A DNA stretch of 64,000 nucleotides from RPQJ01 sp963754535 (GTDB lineage: Bacteria; Pseudomonadota; Gammaproteobacteria; Steroidobacterales; Steroidobacteraceae), in assembly GCA_963754535.1 (NCBI GenBank), contig CAVWGG010000021.1, positions 1 through 64,000 on the forward strand. Direction: 5' to 3'. How positions within the stretch are numbered: the stretch's first letter is position 1; each line of letters begins with the position of its first letter. Of this stretch, positions 27,081 through 36,062 are shown in pieces. The position numbers and the translations under genes are program-made. The notes under the pieces are model-generated. The model had not been told where the DNA came from. It worked only from the letters and a program-made list of their open reading frames with translations, and did not search any database.

Positions 27081-28649
27081 TCATTCGCGATAATGGCAGC
27101 CGCGACTTTCGGGGTTGGCCCATGCGGCCAGCGTCACAATGAGCGCCACGCGCACGGCGTTGCGCAGGCCGATCAGGTCGTCGGTCATCGCAGCCGCGCG
27201 ATAGAAACGCTCCACCTCGACTTCGAGGTTGCGCAGGGCCTCGATCGCGCGCAGCAGCCGGCGCGTGGTCCGCACCAGGCCGACGTAGTTCCACATGATG
27301 TGCCGCAGCGAGCTCATATCCTGCGCGATGAGCGCGGGATCGGGCGCTTCCGTCCCGGTGTCCTGCCATGGCGGGATGTCGTCGAAGCGGACACCGTTGC
27401 TTGCTGCCAACTGATGCGCGATGCGCTGCGCCGAGCGATGACCCCAGACCAGGCCCTCGAGCAGCGACGTGCTCGCGAGCCGGTTCGCGCCGTGGAGGCC
27501 CGAGCACGCAACCTCGCCGACGGCATAGAGCCGATCGACTGTCGTTGCGCCATCGAGGTCGACCCAGACGCCGCCACACGAATAATGCGCGGCCGGCACG
27601 ACCGGCAGCGGGTCCCGCGTGATGTCGATGCCGTACTCGAGACAGCTGCGGTACATCTCGGGGAATTCGGCACGGATGCGCTCGGCCGGAACGTAGTTGG
27701 CGACATCCAGGTAAACGTTGGGCACGCCCTGTCGCAGCATCTCGGCGTGGATGCTGCGCGCGACGACGTCGCGCGGAGCAAGATCCTTCCACTTGGCGTC
27801 GTAGCGGTCCATGAACGGCTGCCGCTTCTCATCGACCAGGCGCGCGCCCGCGCCCCGCACGGCTTCCGTGATCAGGAAGCAAGGCGCATTGCGGTGATAG
27901 AACGCCGTCGGATGGAACTGGACGTATTCGGTGTTGATGACGCGCGCGCCGGCGCGGTATGCCATCGCGAGCCCGTCGCCGCGCGAGCCGGCGGGATTCG
28001 TCGTGCGCAGGAAGATCTGGCCGAGACCGCCGGTGGCCAGCACGGTGGCGCGGGCGAAGCAGCGATCGATCTTGCCGGTCTGCTGGTCGTAGACATACGC
28101 GCCGACGCACGACAGCGGATCGTACACGGCGCGCCGATCGCGGCCCTGGTGCGCAGGCGTCAGCAGGTCGACGGCGGTGTGGTGCGTGAGCAGGCGAACG
28201 CGCGGATGCGCGCGCAGCGCCTCGATGAGCTTGTCCTCGATGGCACGGCCGGTGGCGTCGGTGGCGTGCACGATGCGGGCGATCGAGTGCCCTCCTTCGC
28301 GGCCCAACGAGAGGTGGCCGTCGGGCGCGCGATCGAACGGCACGCCGAGCTTGTCGATCAGTATCGACTGGACGAGCGGCGGACCCTCGCTGGCGAGCGT
28401 CTGGACCGCCTGCTCGTGGCACAGGCCGGCGCCGGCGTTGATGATGTCCCGCGCCAGCGACTCGGGTGAATCGCGCTCACCGCGGAAGATGATGCCGCCC
28501 TGTGCCCAGTACGTGTTCGACTCGCCGGCGCGGTCGGCGCGAGTAATCACTGCAACGTCGAGGCCCGACTCCGCGAGTTCGAGCGCAGCCGTGCCGCCGG
28601 CAATGCCGCAGCCGATGACCAGGACGTCGCTACGGAGGACTTCGTTCAA
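27081..28649 (-). CDS. nadB: L-aspartate oxidase
   Basis: NadB oxidises L-aspartate to iminoaspartate with FAD, the first step of de novo NAD synthesis, and feeds NadA. The 522 residues begin with dinucleotide-binding VLVIGCGIAGGTAALELAE. They contain SNTYWAQGG, GGHSIARIVHATDATGRAIE, TNPAGSRGDGLAMAYRAGA, VQFHPTAF and AAHYSCGGVWVDLDG, all typical of the family. The only start that fits is a TTG at 28649 that overlaps the nadA stop (TTGA). The open frame continues upstream only as an out-of-frame shadow of nadA. Coupled translation with nadA is likely. Confidence 0.96.
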   Translation of the reverse strand: MNEVLRSDVLVIGCGIAGGTAALELAESGLDVAVITRADRAGESNTYWAQGGIIFRGERDSPESLARDIINAGAGLCHEQAVQTLASEGPPLVQSILIDKLGVPFDRAPDGHLSLGREGGHSIARIVHATDATGRAIEDKLIEALRAHPRVRLLTHHTAVDLLTPAHQGRDRRAVYDPLSCVGAYVYDQQTGKIDRCFARATVLATGGLGQIFLRTTNPAGSRGDGLAMAYRAGARVINTEYVQFHPTAFYHRNAPCFLITEAVRGAGARLVDEKRQPFMDRYDAKWKDLAPRDVVARSIHAEMLRQGVPNVYLDVANYVPAERIRAEFPEMYRSCLEYGIDITRDPLPVVPAAHYSCGGVWVDLDGATTVDRLYAVGEVACSGLHGANRLASTSLLEGLVWGHRSAQRIAHQLAASNGVRFDDIPPWQDTGTEAPDPALIAQDMSSLRHIMWNYVGLVRTTRRLLRAIEALRNLEVEVERFYRAAAMTDDLIGLRNAVRVALIVTLAAWANPESRGCHYRE

Positions 28650-29710
28650 TCGATTTTCGGCCCGACGGCCAGCATGCGTTCGACCGCGCGCAGCGCGCGC
28701 ACCCGGACGTGCTCGGGCACGTCGATCTCCCAGCGCATGAATTTCAGCGAATCGCGCGTCTGCTCGAGCGTGATCTCGTGCATGTGCGGGCACCGGTGAC
28801 TGCAGAGGCGCAGCATTTCCTTGCCCGGATTCGCGGCGACGATGTTGTCGCCCATCGAGCATTCCGTGAGCAGCAGGAAGCGCTTCGCCGACGATCTTTC
28901 GACGGCCCGGATCATCGCCGTCGTGCTGCCCGAGAAATCCGCCTTCGCGGTGACGTCCGGGCTGCATTCGGGATGCGCCAGGATCATCACGTCGGGGTAC
29001 TGCTTGCGGACCACGTCGACGTCTTCGGGCGTGAACAGTTCGTGCACTTCGCAGCGGCCCTTCCAGGCAATCATCGTGTGCTCGACGGTCGTGTCGCCGC
29101 CGCTCGCTGCCGCCGCGCCCTTGCGCAGCACCGACGGCACGATGACGTGGCGCCCGGTCTCGCGCGCCACGTTGCGGGCGAGGAACTCGTCGGGCAGGAA
29201 AATCACCGTGTCGGACTTGAGCGACTCGACGACCGCGGCCGCGTTGCTCGACGTGCAGCAGATGTCGCACTCGGCCTTCACGTCGGCATAGGTGTTGATG
29301 TAGGTGACGATCGGCACGCCCGGATAGGCTTCGCGCAATGCACGCACGTCGGCTGCGGTAATGCTCTCCGCCAGCGAGCAGCCGCCCTTCTCCGTCGGCA
29401 GCAGCACCGTCTTGGTCGGGTTCAGGATCTTCGCGGTCTCGGCCATGAAGCGCACGCCGCAGAAAACGATGACCGACTTGTCGGTCTCGGCGGCGCGGCG
29501 GCTGAGCTCGAGCGAGTCGCCCTGGAAGTCGGGCACCGTGTGGAACAGCGCCGGCTCCATGTAATTGTGCCCGAGGATCACGGCGTCGCGCTCCACCTTC
29601 AGGCGCAGCACTTCGGCGGCGACCTCCGCCTTGATGAAGAGCTCGGCGTCCGGCAGGACGTCCCCGAGGCTCGTTTGCAGGTCGCGGTAAATTTCCTGGG
29701 CGGTCTTCAA
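28646..29710 (-). CDS. nadA: Quinolinate synthase
   Basis: NadA condenses iminoaspartate with dihydroxyacetone phosphate to quinolinate using a [4Fe-4S] cluster. The 354-residue protein has ILGHNYMEP (46-54), DSLELSRRAA, CGVRFMAETAKIL, and cysteines in the three cluster positions: GGCSLAE (Cys111), GRCEVHE (Cys220) and HRCPHM (Cys307). The TTG at 29710 gives the normal N-terminus; no better start or clear Shine-Dalgarno is seen. A TAGAAT -10 candidate lies 42 nt upstream on this strand. It heads the nadA-nadB operon. Confidence 0.96.
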   Translation of the reverse strand: MKTAQEIYRDLQTSLGDVLPDAELFIKAEVAAEVLRLKVERDAVILGHNYMEPALFHTVPDFQGDSLELSRRAAETDKSVIVFCGVRFMAETAKILNPTKTVLLPTEKGGCSLAESITAADVRALREAYPGVPIVTYINTYADVKAECDICCTSSNAAAVVESLKSDTVIFLPDEFLARNVARETGRHVIVPSVLRKGAAAASGGDTTVEHTMIAWKGRCEVHELFTPEDVDVVRKQYPDVMILAHPECSPDVTAKADFSGSTTAMIRAVERSSAKRFLLLTECSMGDNIVAANPGKEMLRLCSHRCPHMHEITLEQTRDSLKFMRWEIDVPEHVRVRALRAVERMLAVGPKID

Positions 29711-29752
29711 GAGCTGGCCCCGTCGCGGCTGCCCGTTGCAGCCTGTTCGCCC

Positions 29753-29758
29753 ATTCTA
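29753..29758 (-). promoter_or_regulatory. Candidate -10 box TAGAAT for nadA-nadB
   Basis: On the minus strand TAGAAT (ATTCTA as printed) lies 42 nt before the TTG start of nadA, within the 154-bp region divergent from the TonB receptor gene. No clear -35 was found. Confidence 0.4.
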
Positions 29759-29831
29759 GCGGACCGGGGTTGCGCCGGCTCGTCCCGGCCGCGGCGCGGC
29801 CTTTTCCCGGCCCCATCCGCCCGTAGCACGC

Positions 29832-29837
29832 TATGAT
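29832..29837 (+). promoter_or_regulatory. Candidate -10 box TATGAT for the TonB receptor gene
   Basis: TATGAT sits 27 nt before the ATG at 29865, at a plausible distance for a short leader. The -35 region is weak. Confidence 0.4.
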
Positions 29838-29864
29838 TCGCGGCCCTTTTCGACTGTAACCAGG

Positions 29865-31922
29865 ATGAAAGCAGGCCGCCTCACCCCGCTCGCTGCAATG
29901 CTGGCCGGCTCGCTGCTGCCGCTGGCGTCCGCGCACGCCACTGAAGCCCTGGAGACGGTCCAGGTCACGGCGACGCGGCGTGGCGAGTCCACGTTCGATG
30001 TCCCGGTGGCGACTGACGTCATCGACCGGGACGAGATCCGGGCTGCAGCCCCGCAGACGGTGATGGAGGCGTTGCGCGGCCAGGCCGGCGCGTACGTGCA
30101 GCAGACGACACCCGGGCAGGGGATCGTGATCCTGCGCGGCCTGAAGGGCTCCGAGGTCCTGCATGTCGTCGACGGCTTCCGCCTCAACGATGCCATCTTC
30201 CGCAACGCCCCGAACCAGTACGTCGCCCTGGTGGACAGCCAGGCGCTCGCCCGCATCGAGGCCGTGCGCGGCCCGATGTCCGCGCTGTATGGCAGCGACG
30301 CGATGGGTGGCGTCCTGCAGATGCTGACCTGGGAGCCACGTTTCGAAGGCGCCGGCTGGCAGTCCCGCGGACTGCTGCGATCGATGTATGGCAGCGCCGA
30401 CGACTCGACCTTGTCTCGCGTCGAAGGCGCGTTCGGCCACGAGCAACTTGCCGTGAGCGGCGGCGCGACCTACCAGGACGTGAACGAGCGTCGAGTGGGC
30501 GGTGGCGAGGAATTGCCCTACACGCGATTCACCGCACGCGCGGCCGACGCGAAAGTGCGCGCGATAGTCGCAGGTGGCAACGAGCTGACGCTGTCGGCGC
30601 AGTACTCCGAGCAGCCGCATACCCCGCGGTATGACGAACTCACCCCGGGCTACGGCCAGGCTGACCCGAATTCCGCGGTGTACTGGTTCGAACCGCAGCG
30701 CCGTGATTTCGTGCAGTTGCGCTGGCGCGGGAACCACCCGACCAGCGCCTGGGACAGCGCTGAAGCGCAGGTCGGCCAGCAGCGGATCGAGGACGGCCGT
30801 CGCAACAGGGACTCCGGTTCACGCCACGAAGACCGCGAAAGCAACGTGGACACGAGCCGCGGACTGACGTTCCAGGCCAGCAAGGCGGTCGCAGCAAGCC
30901 ATCAGCTCACTTACGGCATCGACGTCTACGACGACGTCGTCGACTCGACGCGCACGCGCACCGATATCGAGACCGGGACGACGAGCGTGCGGGCGCCGCG
31001 TTTTCCCGATGGATCCACGATGTTCCAGGCGGGTGCGTTCATCGCCGACGACTGGTCCATCGGCGATCGGCTCGACGTGCTTGGCGGCGTGCGCTGGAAC
31101 ATGAGCCGCACCCGCCTGCCTGCGAGCGGCGGGTTCGCTGCCACCACGGTCGCGGACGACGGGTTCGCGGGCAGTCTCAGCGTCGCCTACGGAGTGACGG
31201 AGAGCGTTCGTCTCGTCGCGAACCTCGGCCAGGGCTTCCGCGCGCCGAACGTGTTCGACCTCGGCACGTTCGGCGACCGTCCAGGCAACCGCTTCAACGT
31301 GCCGAACCCGCACCTCGAGCCGGAGCACGTAACGACGTTCGACGCCGGCTGGAAGGTCATGAGCGACCGGCTGGAAGGCGAACTCGTCGGCTATTACTCG
31401 CGGTACCGCGACAAGATCACGAGCGTGCTGACCGGTGACGTGACGGACTCGGGCCGCCTGGTCGTGCAGAGCCGCAACGCCGCGAGCCTGGTGCTCTACG
31501 GTGCCGAGTTCGCCCTGCAGCAGCGAATCTCGGACACCGTCGAATGGCGCGCGCAGCTCACGTGGACTCGCGGCGAGGAATCATTTGCGGGCGACGACTA
31601 TCCGGCCGACCGCATCCCGCCGCTCAATGGCAGCGCAGGAATCACGTGGCGTCCGGCAACCCGCTGGACGCTGGATGGCTGGCTGAATTTCGCCGACCAG
31701 CAGGATCGCTACAGCCCGCGCGACGACATCGACCCGCGCATTCGACCGGGCGGCACGCCGGGCTGGTCGACCTGGAACGTCCGCGCGGCGTGGGAAGCGA
31801 GCGAGCACGTCTTCACTTCACTGCAGTACGGCAACCTCGGCGATCGGCGCTATCGGGAATTCGGGTCCGGCCTCGACGCGGCGGGACAAGGCTTGGTCCT
31901 GACGCTCGAACTGCGGCTGTAG
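29865..31922 (+). CDS. TonB-dependent outer-membrane receptor
   Basis: The 685-residue protein has a signal peptide (cleavage near AHAT, residue 26) and a TonB-box-like ETVQVTATRR (about 30-39). The plug domain has VMEALRGQAGAYVQ, VILRGLKGSEVLHVVDGFRLND and ARIEAVRGPMSALYGSDAMGGV. A 22-strand barrel ends in LELRL. It resembles the haem/haemoglobin/vitamin B12 group in size and plug, but the ligand is not determined. It is divergent from nadA and ends 1 nt from the convergent TPR-sulfotransferase gene, so it appears to be a single-gene unit. Confidence 0.92.
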   Translation: MKAGRLTPLAAMLAGSLLPLASAHATEALETVQVTATRRGESTFDVPVATDVIDRDEIRAAAPQTVMEALRGQAGAYVQQTTPGQGIVILRGLKGSEVLHVVDGFRLNDAIFRNAPNQYVALVDSQALARIEAVRGPMSALYGSDAMGGVLQMLTWEPRFEGAGWQSRGLLRSMYGSADDSTLSRVEGAFGHEQLAVSGGATYQDVNERRVGGGEELPYTRFTARAADAKVRAIVAGGNELTLSAQYSEQPHTPRYDELTPGYGQADPNSAVYWFEPQRRDFVQLRWRGNHPTSAWDSAEAQVGQQRIEDGRRNRDSGSRHEDRESNVDTSRGLTFQASKAVAASHQLTYGIDVYDDVVDSTRTRTDIETGTTSVRAPRFPDGSTMFQAGAFIADDWSIGDRLDVLGGVRWNMSRTRLPASGGFAATTVADDGFAGSLSVAYGVTESVRLVANLGQGFRAPNVFDLGTFGDRPGNRFNVPNPHLEPEHVTTFDAGWKVMSDRLEGELVGYYSRYRDKITSVLTGDVTDSGRLVVQSRNAASLVLYGAEFALQQRISDTVEWRAQLTWTRGEESFAGDDYPADRIPPLNGSAGITWRPATRWTLDGWLNFADQQDRYSPRDDIDPRIRPGGTPGWSTWNVRAAWEASEHVFTSLQYGNLGDRRYREFGSGLDAAGQGLVLTLELRL

Positions 31923-31923
31923 T

Positions 31924-33420
31924 TCAGTCGCCCAGCGGAACGCCTGCTGTCCGCAGTTCATCGATCAGCGGCTGGAGGTGCGCCTGGTACCGGCGCCAGC
32001 GGCCGACGCTGCTCGCATACAGCGGCTGCCTGACCTGCACCGCGCTCGCCGTGGCGACCGCCCTCTCGTTGCGATCGAACTGGAGGCACGCCTCCTCCCA
32101 CGGCAGTCGGCAGTGCGCGAGCAACCTTGCAGTCTCGCCACGCTGATCGGCGACGAGCGCTTCGTAACTGACCTCGTGCACCCGTCCCGGCAGCATGGCC
32201 TGCCAGTGCGCGATGAGCCGATCGAACCGCGCGTAGTACCGCCCGATGTCGCGCAGGTCGCGCGCGTAGTCGTAGTACGAAAAGCCGGTGGCGAACAGCT
32301 GGCGGAAATTGCTCAGCCCGGTGTCGAGTGGATGCCGCCGCAGGACGACGATGATCGCGGCGGGCAGCGCGCGCACAATGTGCCCCAGGTAGAAAAAATT
32401 GAGCGGCATCTTGTCGACGAAGCGCGGTTGCGGCTGGCCGGCAGGTCGCGTGTGCTCGAGGTAATCACGACCCAGCGCCGGCAAGTCGACGCGCAGTGAC
32501 TGTGCGAGCGTGGCTTCGTCGAGCACCTGCGGCGAAGGCGTCTGGCAGGCACGCTTGAGCAGCACCCCGAAATTCTGCGACTCGCCTGCCGAGGCCACCT
32601 GCGAATGGCTGGAGAGAATCCGCTCCACGAGCGTGGTGCCGGTGCGCGGCATGCCCACGACGAAGATCGGTGCGCAGGCGATCTCGTCGCCCGTCATGTC
32701 CGCGCGGGCGGGAGCCGGCATGACTTCCGGGAAGAGACGCATGACCGCCTCGAACAGTCCCTGGTCGCGCTCGAATCGATACCTGGTAGCCGCATGCTTG
32801 CGCGCGTTGCCGGCGAGCAGGTGCGCGAACGCCTCGTCGTCCCGGCCGAGGTCTTCCAGCTCCCTGGCCAGCGCGTGACGCAGGTGCAACTCGGCATCGG
32901 GTTCGAGCGGGCCAGTCGCGAGCAGCCGCTCGAGCCGCTCGAGGTGGTTGCGCTCGGGCGTTTGTCGTCGGGTCGCTGCGAGCGCCGAGTGCGCACGCCA
33001 GAAGCGCGGATCGCAGCGCACGCACGCCTCGTACGCCGCCTCGGCCGCGGCGATGCGCCCGAGAAACTTGAGCGAAGCAGCGTGATTGAAATGCAGCCCG
33101 GCACGCCCCGGGTCCAGCGCGACGGCACGAGCGAAGCAATCGACGGCCTGTTCGTGGAGCCCGGCGCGGCTGAACACGACGCCGATCGTGTCGAGCGTGG
33201 CCGCCGATCCGGGCAACAGCGACAGCGCGCGTTGCGCAGCGTCGACCGACTCGTCGGTGCGATGCAAGCGGGAGAGCCAGCGACCGAGCTGCGCATGCGC
33301 CTCTGCATCGGCAGGAGCAGCGGCACAGGCCTCGCGGATGAGCGCGAGGCCTTCGCGGACACGGCCCGCTTCCGCGGCCATGACGCCGCGGACAAGCAGG
33401 CCGCCCGCGCTGCCCGGCAA
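31924..33420 (-). CDS. Tetratricopeptide-repeat sulfotransferase
   Basis: The 498-residue protein has an N-terminal TPR array (about 20-190, e.g. GRWLSRLHRTDESVDAAQRAL and GLHEQAVDCFARAVALDP). A sulfotransferase domain follows with the PAPS 5'-phosphosulfate loop VVGMPRTGTTLVERIL (about 253-268) and the 3'-phosphate region VLRRHPLDTGLSNF. Such TPR-sulfotransferases move sulfate from PAPS to an acceptor, possibly protein tyrosine or a glycan. The TTG start is supported by GAGG 6 nt upstream and lies 7 nt after the TonB receptor stop, so the two are co-expressed. This receptor/TPR-sulfotransferase pairing recurs in proteobacteria as I recall. The acceptor is unknown. Confidence 0.9.
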   Translation of the reverse strand: MPGSAGGLLVRGVMAAEAGRVREGLALIREACAAAPADAEAHAQLGRWLSRLHRTDESVDAAQRALSLLPGSAATLDTIGVVFSRAGLHEQAVDCFARAVALDPGRAGLHFNHAASLKFLGRIAAAEAAYEACVRCDPRFWRAHSALAATRRQTPERNHLERLERLLATGPLEPDAELHLRHALARELEDLGRDDEAFAHLLAGNARKHAATRYRFERDQGLFEAVMRLFPEVMPAPARADMTGDEIACAPIFVVGMPRTGTTLVERILSSHSQVASAGESQNFGVLLKRACQTPSPQVLDEATLAQSLRVDLPALGRDYLEHTRPAGQPQPRFVDKMPLNFFYLGHIVRALPAAIIVVLRRHPLDTGLSNFRQLFATGFSYYDYARDLRDIGRYYARFDRLIAHWQAMLPGRVHEVSYEALVADQRGETARLLAHCRLPWEEACLQFDRNERAVATASAVQVRQPLYASSVGRWRRYQAHLQPLIDELRTAGVPLGD

Positions 33421-33427
33421 GCCGGCC

Positions 33428-35821
33428 TCAGAGGTCGAAGCGGTAGTTGAACTCGAGACCGACGGTTCGCGGACGCAGCATGCTCTGGAAATACGTGCGG
33501 GACGCGAACTGTTGCTCGGGCACGACGTCGTTCGGCCCGGTGCCGAGACGCCGGATGTAGCTCGGGTCGCGGCGCACGGACGTCACGGCATACTTGTCGA
33601 ACAGGTTGTCGGCATAGAGACGCGCGGACCAGCGGCCGTCGGTCAAGCCGAACGACAGGCCGTGCACGGCCCAGCCCGGCAATGCCTCGCCGTTGTCGCG
33701 CAACCCGACCTTCGTGTACACGTCGCTGACGGCGGAGAACGTGTAATCCGCCGTCACCGTGAGGCCGTTGTCGAGCGGCCGCGTATAGGCGAGCAGCAGC
33801 GTGCCCTGCTCCTCCGGCGTGCCAGCCAGGCGGTCGCCCTCGAAGGCGTCGACACCATCGACGAGGCCGGGCGCATCTTCCGACAGCTCGGCGTTGTTGA
33901 AGGTCACGTTGGCGGCCAGTTCCAGGTTGTCGGTGATGCTCCACCGCGTCGTGAGCTCGATGCCCTTGCTCGCGGCCGCGCTGCCGTTCACGGTGATCGG
34001 AACGCCGCCCGTCACACTCCTGCTCTGCACCTGGATGTCCTGCCAGTCGATGTAGTAGACGGCCGCATTCACGATCAGGCGACCGTCGAGCCACAGGCTG
34101 CGCAGGCCGACTTCGTAGTTCGTGGTCGTGTCGGGCTTGATCAGCACCTCACTCTCGGTGAGACAGAACGACTGTCCGTCGCTGTCGCCGGTGCAGAGCG
34201 GCCCGGAGTTGAGGCCGCCGCGTCGGTACCCTTCGCTGACCGTCAGGTAGGTCATCAGGTCGTCGTTGAACTCGTACGACGTGTTGAACTTGAAGATGAC
34301 GTCGTTGTCACCCGTCTTGTTGCGCACGCCGGTGAGCTGCACATCGCCCGGCGGGTCCGCATAGAACGGAAATGCCGTCTGCAACTCGACGTCGTCGTCG
34401 TAATCGAACCAGCGGGCACCGACCGTCGCCTGCCAGGCCTCCGTGAAATGAAAGCCGATTTCACCGAACAACGCCATCTCCTCGAACGTCTCGTCCGCGG
34501 TCGCCAGGTACTCGAGATCGGGCGTGCCCGGCGGGAATCCGTACCAATCGGGGATGCCGGGCGTGTGTTCCTGGCTGGTCGACTCGCCCTCGTACTTGTT
34601 GTAGAAGGCGCCCGCGATCCAGTTCCAGCGCTCCGTGCCCTGCGACACGAGGCGTACTTCCTGGTTGAAGGTTTTCTCCTCCTGGTCTTCGCGCGCGTAC
34701 GCGGCGAATTGCGGGAAATCTTCGTAGCCGTAGTCGAAGTCCATCAGCAGGTCGGTCTGGTCGCGCTGGCCATTCGACTCGAATTTCGACGCGCCCGTGG
34801 CCGAGGTCAGCTCGGCAAAGCCGAGGTCCCACGTGAGCTCGAGTGCGAGCAACTGGTTCTTCTTGTCGTTCGGCTCCAGGAACCGGTGGCCCGCAACGTA
34901 CCTGCCCGTATCGAAGGCAAGGTCGTGGTTGACCGTGCGCGCCCCGACGTCCTGCTGCTGGTAGTAATAGGTGAGGTTGGCCGTCAAGGCGTCAGTGATG
35001 TTCCACAGCAGGGACGCGCGACCGGTCAGCGTCTCTTCGGTATCAGCGTCCTTGACCTTGCGCAGGTTGGCCGCCACCGCCACCGGATCGTTGCGGTCCG
35101 GTTCCGGGTCGGAGACACCCGGCTCGCGGACCACGTAGTCGTAATCGATGAACCCCGGATCGTCCGTGTAGCCCACCACTGCGCGCAGCGCGAGCCTGTC
35201 TTCGACGAGCGGGACGTTGACGACGCCGTGCAGGTCGTAGCCGATGCCGTCGCTCTGGCCAAGCGCATAGGTCCGCCCCCCGATCTCGAGTTCGGTCCGG
35301 CTCGGGTCTGGCCGGTTCGGCAGGTAGCGGATGGCGCCGCCGAGCGTGCCCGCGCCGTACAGCGTGCCCTGGGGACCGAGCAAGGCCTCGACGCGCTCCA
35401 TGTCGAGCATCTTGAGGTCGACGAAGAGCGGGATGTCGCCGAGGTAGGTCGCGACCGTGCCGCCAGTGCCGTTGCCCACCGACTCGCTGGCATTGATGGA
35501 GCTGACGTTCAGGCCGCGCACCGTCATCAGGTTGCTGCCGCGGGGACCCTGGTTGGCCACGTAGAGGCCCGGGACGGCGCGCGTGAACTCGGTCAGGTTG
35601 GTGATGCGCAGGTCGTCGAGGGCGTCGGACCCTAGTGCCACGATGTTGAACGGGATGTCCTGGACGTTCGCCTCGCGGCGGGTCGCCGTGACGATGATTT
35701 CCTCGAGCACGGCGCCGTCGTCGGACACCGGCTGGGCGCAAGCGACCCCCATGGGAACCGATAGGCCGAGCGCGGCCGCCACCGCCGCTGCCACTCGCGG
35801 CGAATGCCGAATGCCATCCAT
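33428..35821 (-). CDS. TonB-dependent receptor
   Basis: The 797-residue receptor has a signal peptide (cleavage near ACAQ, 29) and an EEIIVTATRREANVQDIPFNI start. The plug has VPGLYVANQGPRGSNLMTVRGLN, RVEALLGPQGTLYGAGTLGGAIRY. A long barrel ends in FNYRFDL. The TATRR(E)xxxQDxP form is typical of the large group of receptors with uncharacterised, often sugar or aromatic, ligands. The ATG has GGGAGGGAG upstream. A good sigma-70 promoter and a leader hairpin precede it. It is the first gene of a two-gene operon with the TPR-sulfotransferase. Confidence 0.94.
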   Translation of the reverse strand: MDGIRHSPRVAAAVAAALGLSVPMGVACAQPVSDDGAVLEEIIVTATRREANVQDIPFNIVALGSDALDDLRITNLTEFTRAVPGLYVANQGPRGSNLMTVRGLNVSSINASESVGNGTGGTVATYLGDIPLFVDLKMLDMERVEALLGPQGTLYGAGTLGGAIRYLPNRPDPSRTELEIGGRTYALGQSDGIGYDLHGVVNVPLVEDRLALRAVVGYTDDPGFIDYDYVVREPGVSDPEPDRNDPVAVAANLRKVKDADTEETLTGRASLLWNITDALTANLTYYYQQQDVGARTVNHDLAFDTGRYVAGHRFLEPNDKKNQLLALELTWDLGFAELTSATGASKFESNGQRDQTDLLMDFDYGYEDFPQFAAYAREDQEEKTFNQEVRLVSQGTERWNWIAGAFYNKYEGESTSQEHTPGIPDWYGFPPGTPDLEYLATADETFEEMALFGEIGFHFTEAWQATVGARWFDYDDDVELQTAFPFYADPPGDVQLTGVRNKTGDNDVIFKFNTSYEFNDDLMTYLTVSEGYRRGGLNSGPLCTGDSDGQSFCLTESEVLIKPDTTTNYEVGLRSLWLDGRLIVNAAVYYIDWQDIQVQSRSVTGGVPITVNGSAAASKGIELTTRWSITDNLELAANVTFNNAELSEDAPGLVDGVDAFEGDRLAGTPEEQGTLLLAYTRPLDNGLTVTADYTFSAVSDVYTKVGLRDNGEALPGWAVHGLSFGLTDGRWSARLYADNLFDKYAVTSVRRDPSYIRRLGTGPNDVVPEQQFASRTYFQSMLRPRTVGLEFNYRFDL

Positions 35822-35844
35822 GCGATCTCCCTCCCCAACGACCC

Positions 35845-35866
35845 GACGGGCCAGAATGGGCCCGTC
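35845..35866 (-). promoter_or_regulatory. Hairpin in the 5' leader of the TonB receptor operon
   Basis: GACGGGCC and GGCCCGTC form a perfect 8-bp stem with a 6-nt loop. It sits between the predicted promoter and the ribosome site, 24 nt before the start codon. It could be a structural leader or an attenuating element; no riboswitch class is recognisable. Confidence 0.4.
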
Positions 35867-35895
35867 CCCAGGTCAGTCGCGCGACGCGAGTCGAG

Positions 35896-35924
35896 TCTAT
35901 AGCGGAACTTGGTGACACTTTCAA
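35896..35924 (-). promoter_or_regulatory. Sigma-70 promoter for the TonB receptor/sulfotransferase operon
   Basis: On the minus strand TTGAAA (35919-35924), a 17-bp spacer and TATAGA (35896-35901) give near-consensus -35 and -10 hexamers at ideal spacing. The start point would fall near 35889, leaving a leader of about 68 nt that contains the hairpin. Confidence 0.75.
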
Positions 35925-36062
35925 TTTGCGGGGATCGAGCGTCGGCGATGAAGTACGCGCTCCGGCAGTACCGGTTCCGTGCCGACCGTCCGAGCCGGGC
36001 TTGGCAGGGAGGTCGCCGCCCCCTACTCTGGCGGGCCTTTCAGCCACCATGCCACAACTTCC

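Noticed and set aside
28650..30737. Upstream extension of the nadB frame on the minus strand
   Set aside because: It is out of frame with nadA, which has full family motifs over the same bases, and the rest is antisense to the TonB receptor gene.
33086..35635. Long plus-strand open frame opposite the TonB receptor
   Set aside because: Composition is that of an antisense shadow and no domain is visible; the minus-strand receptor has complete signal, plug and barrel.
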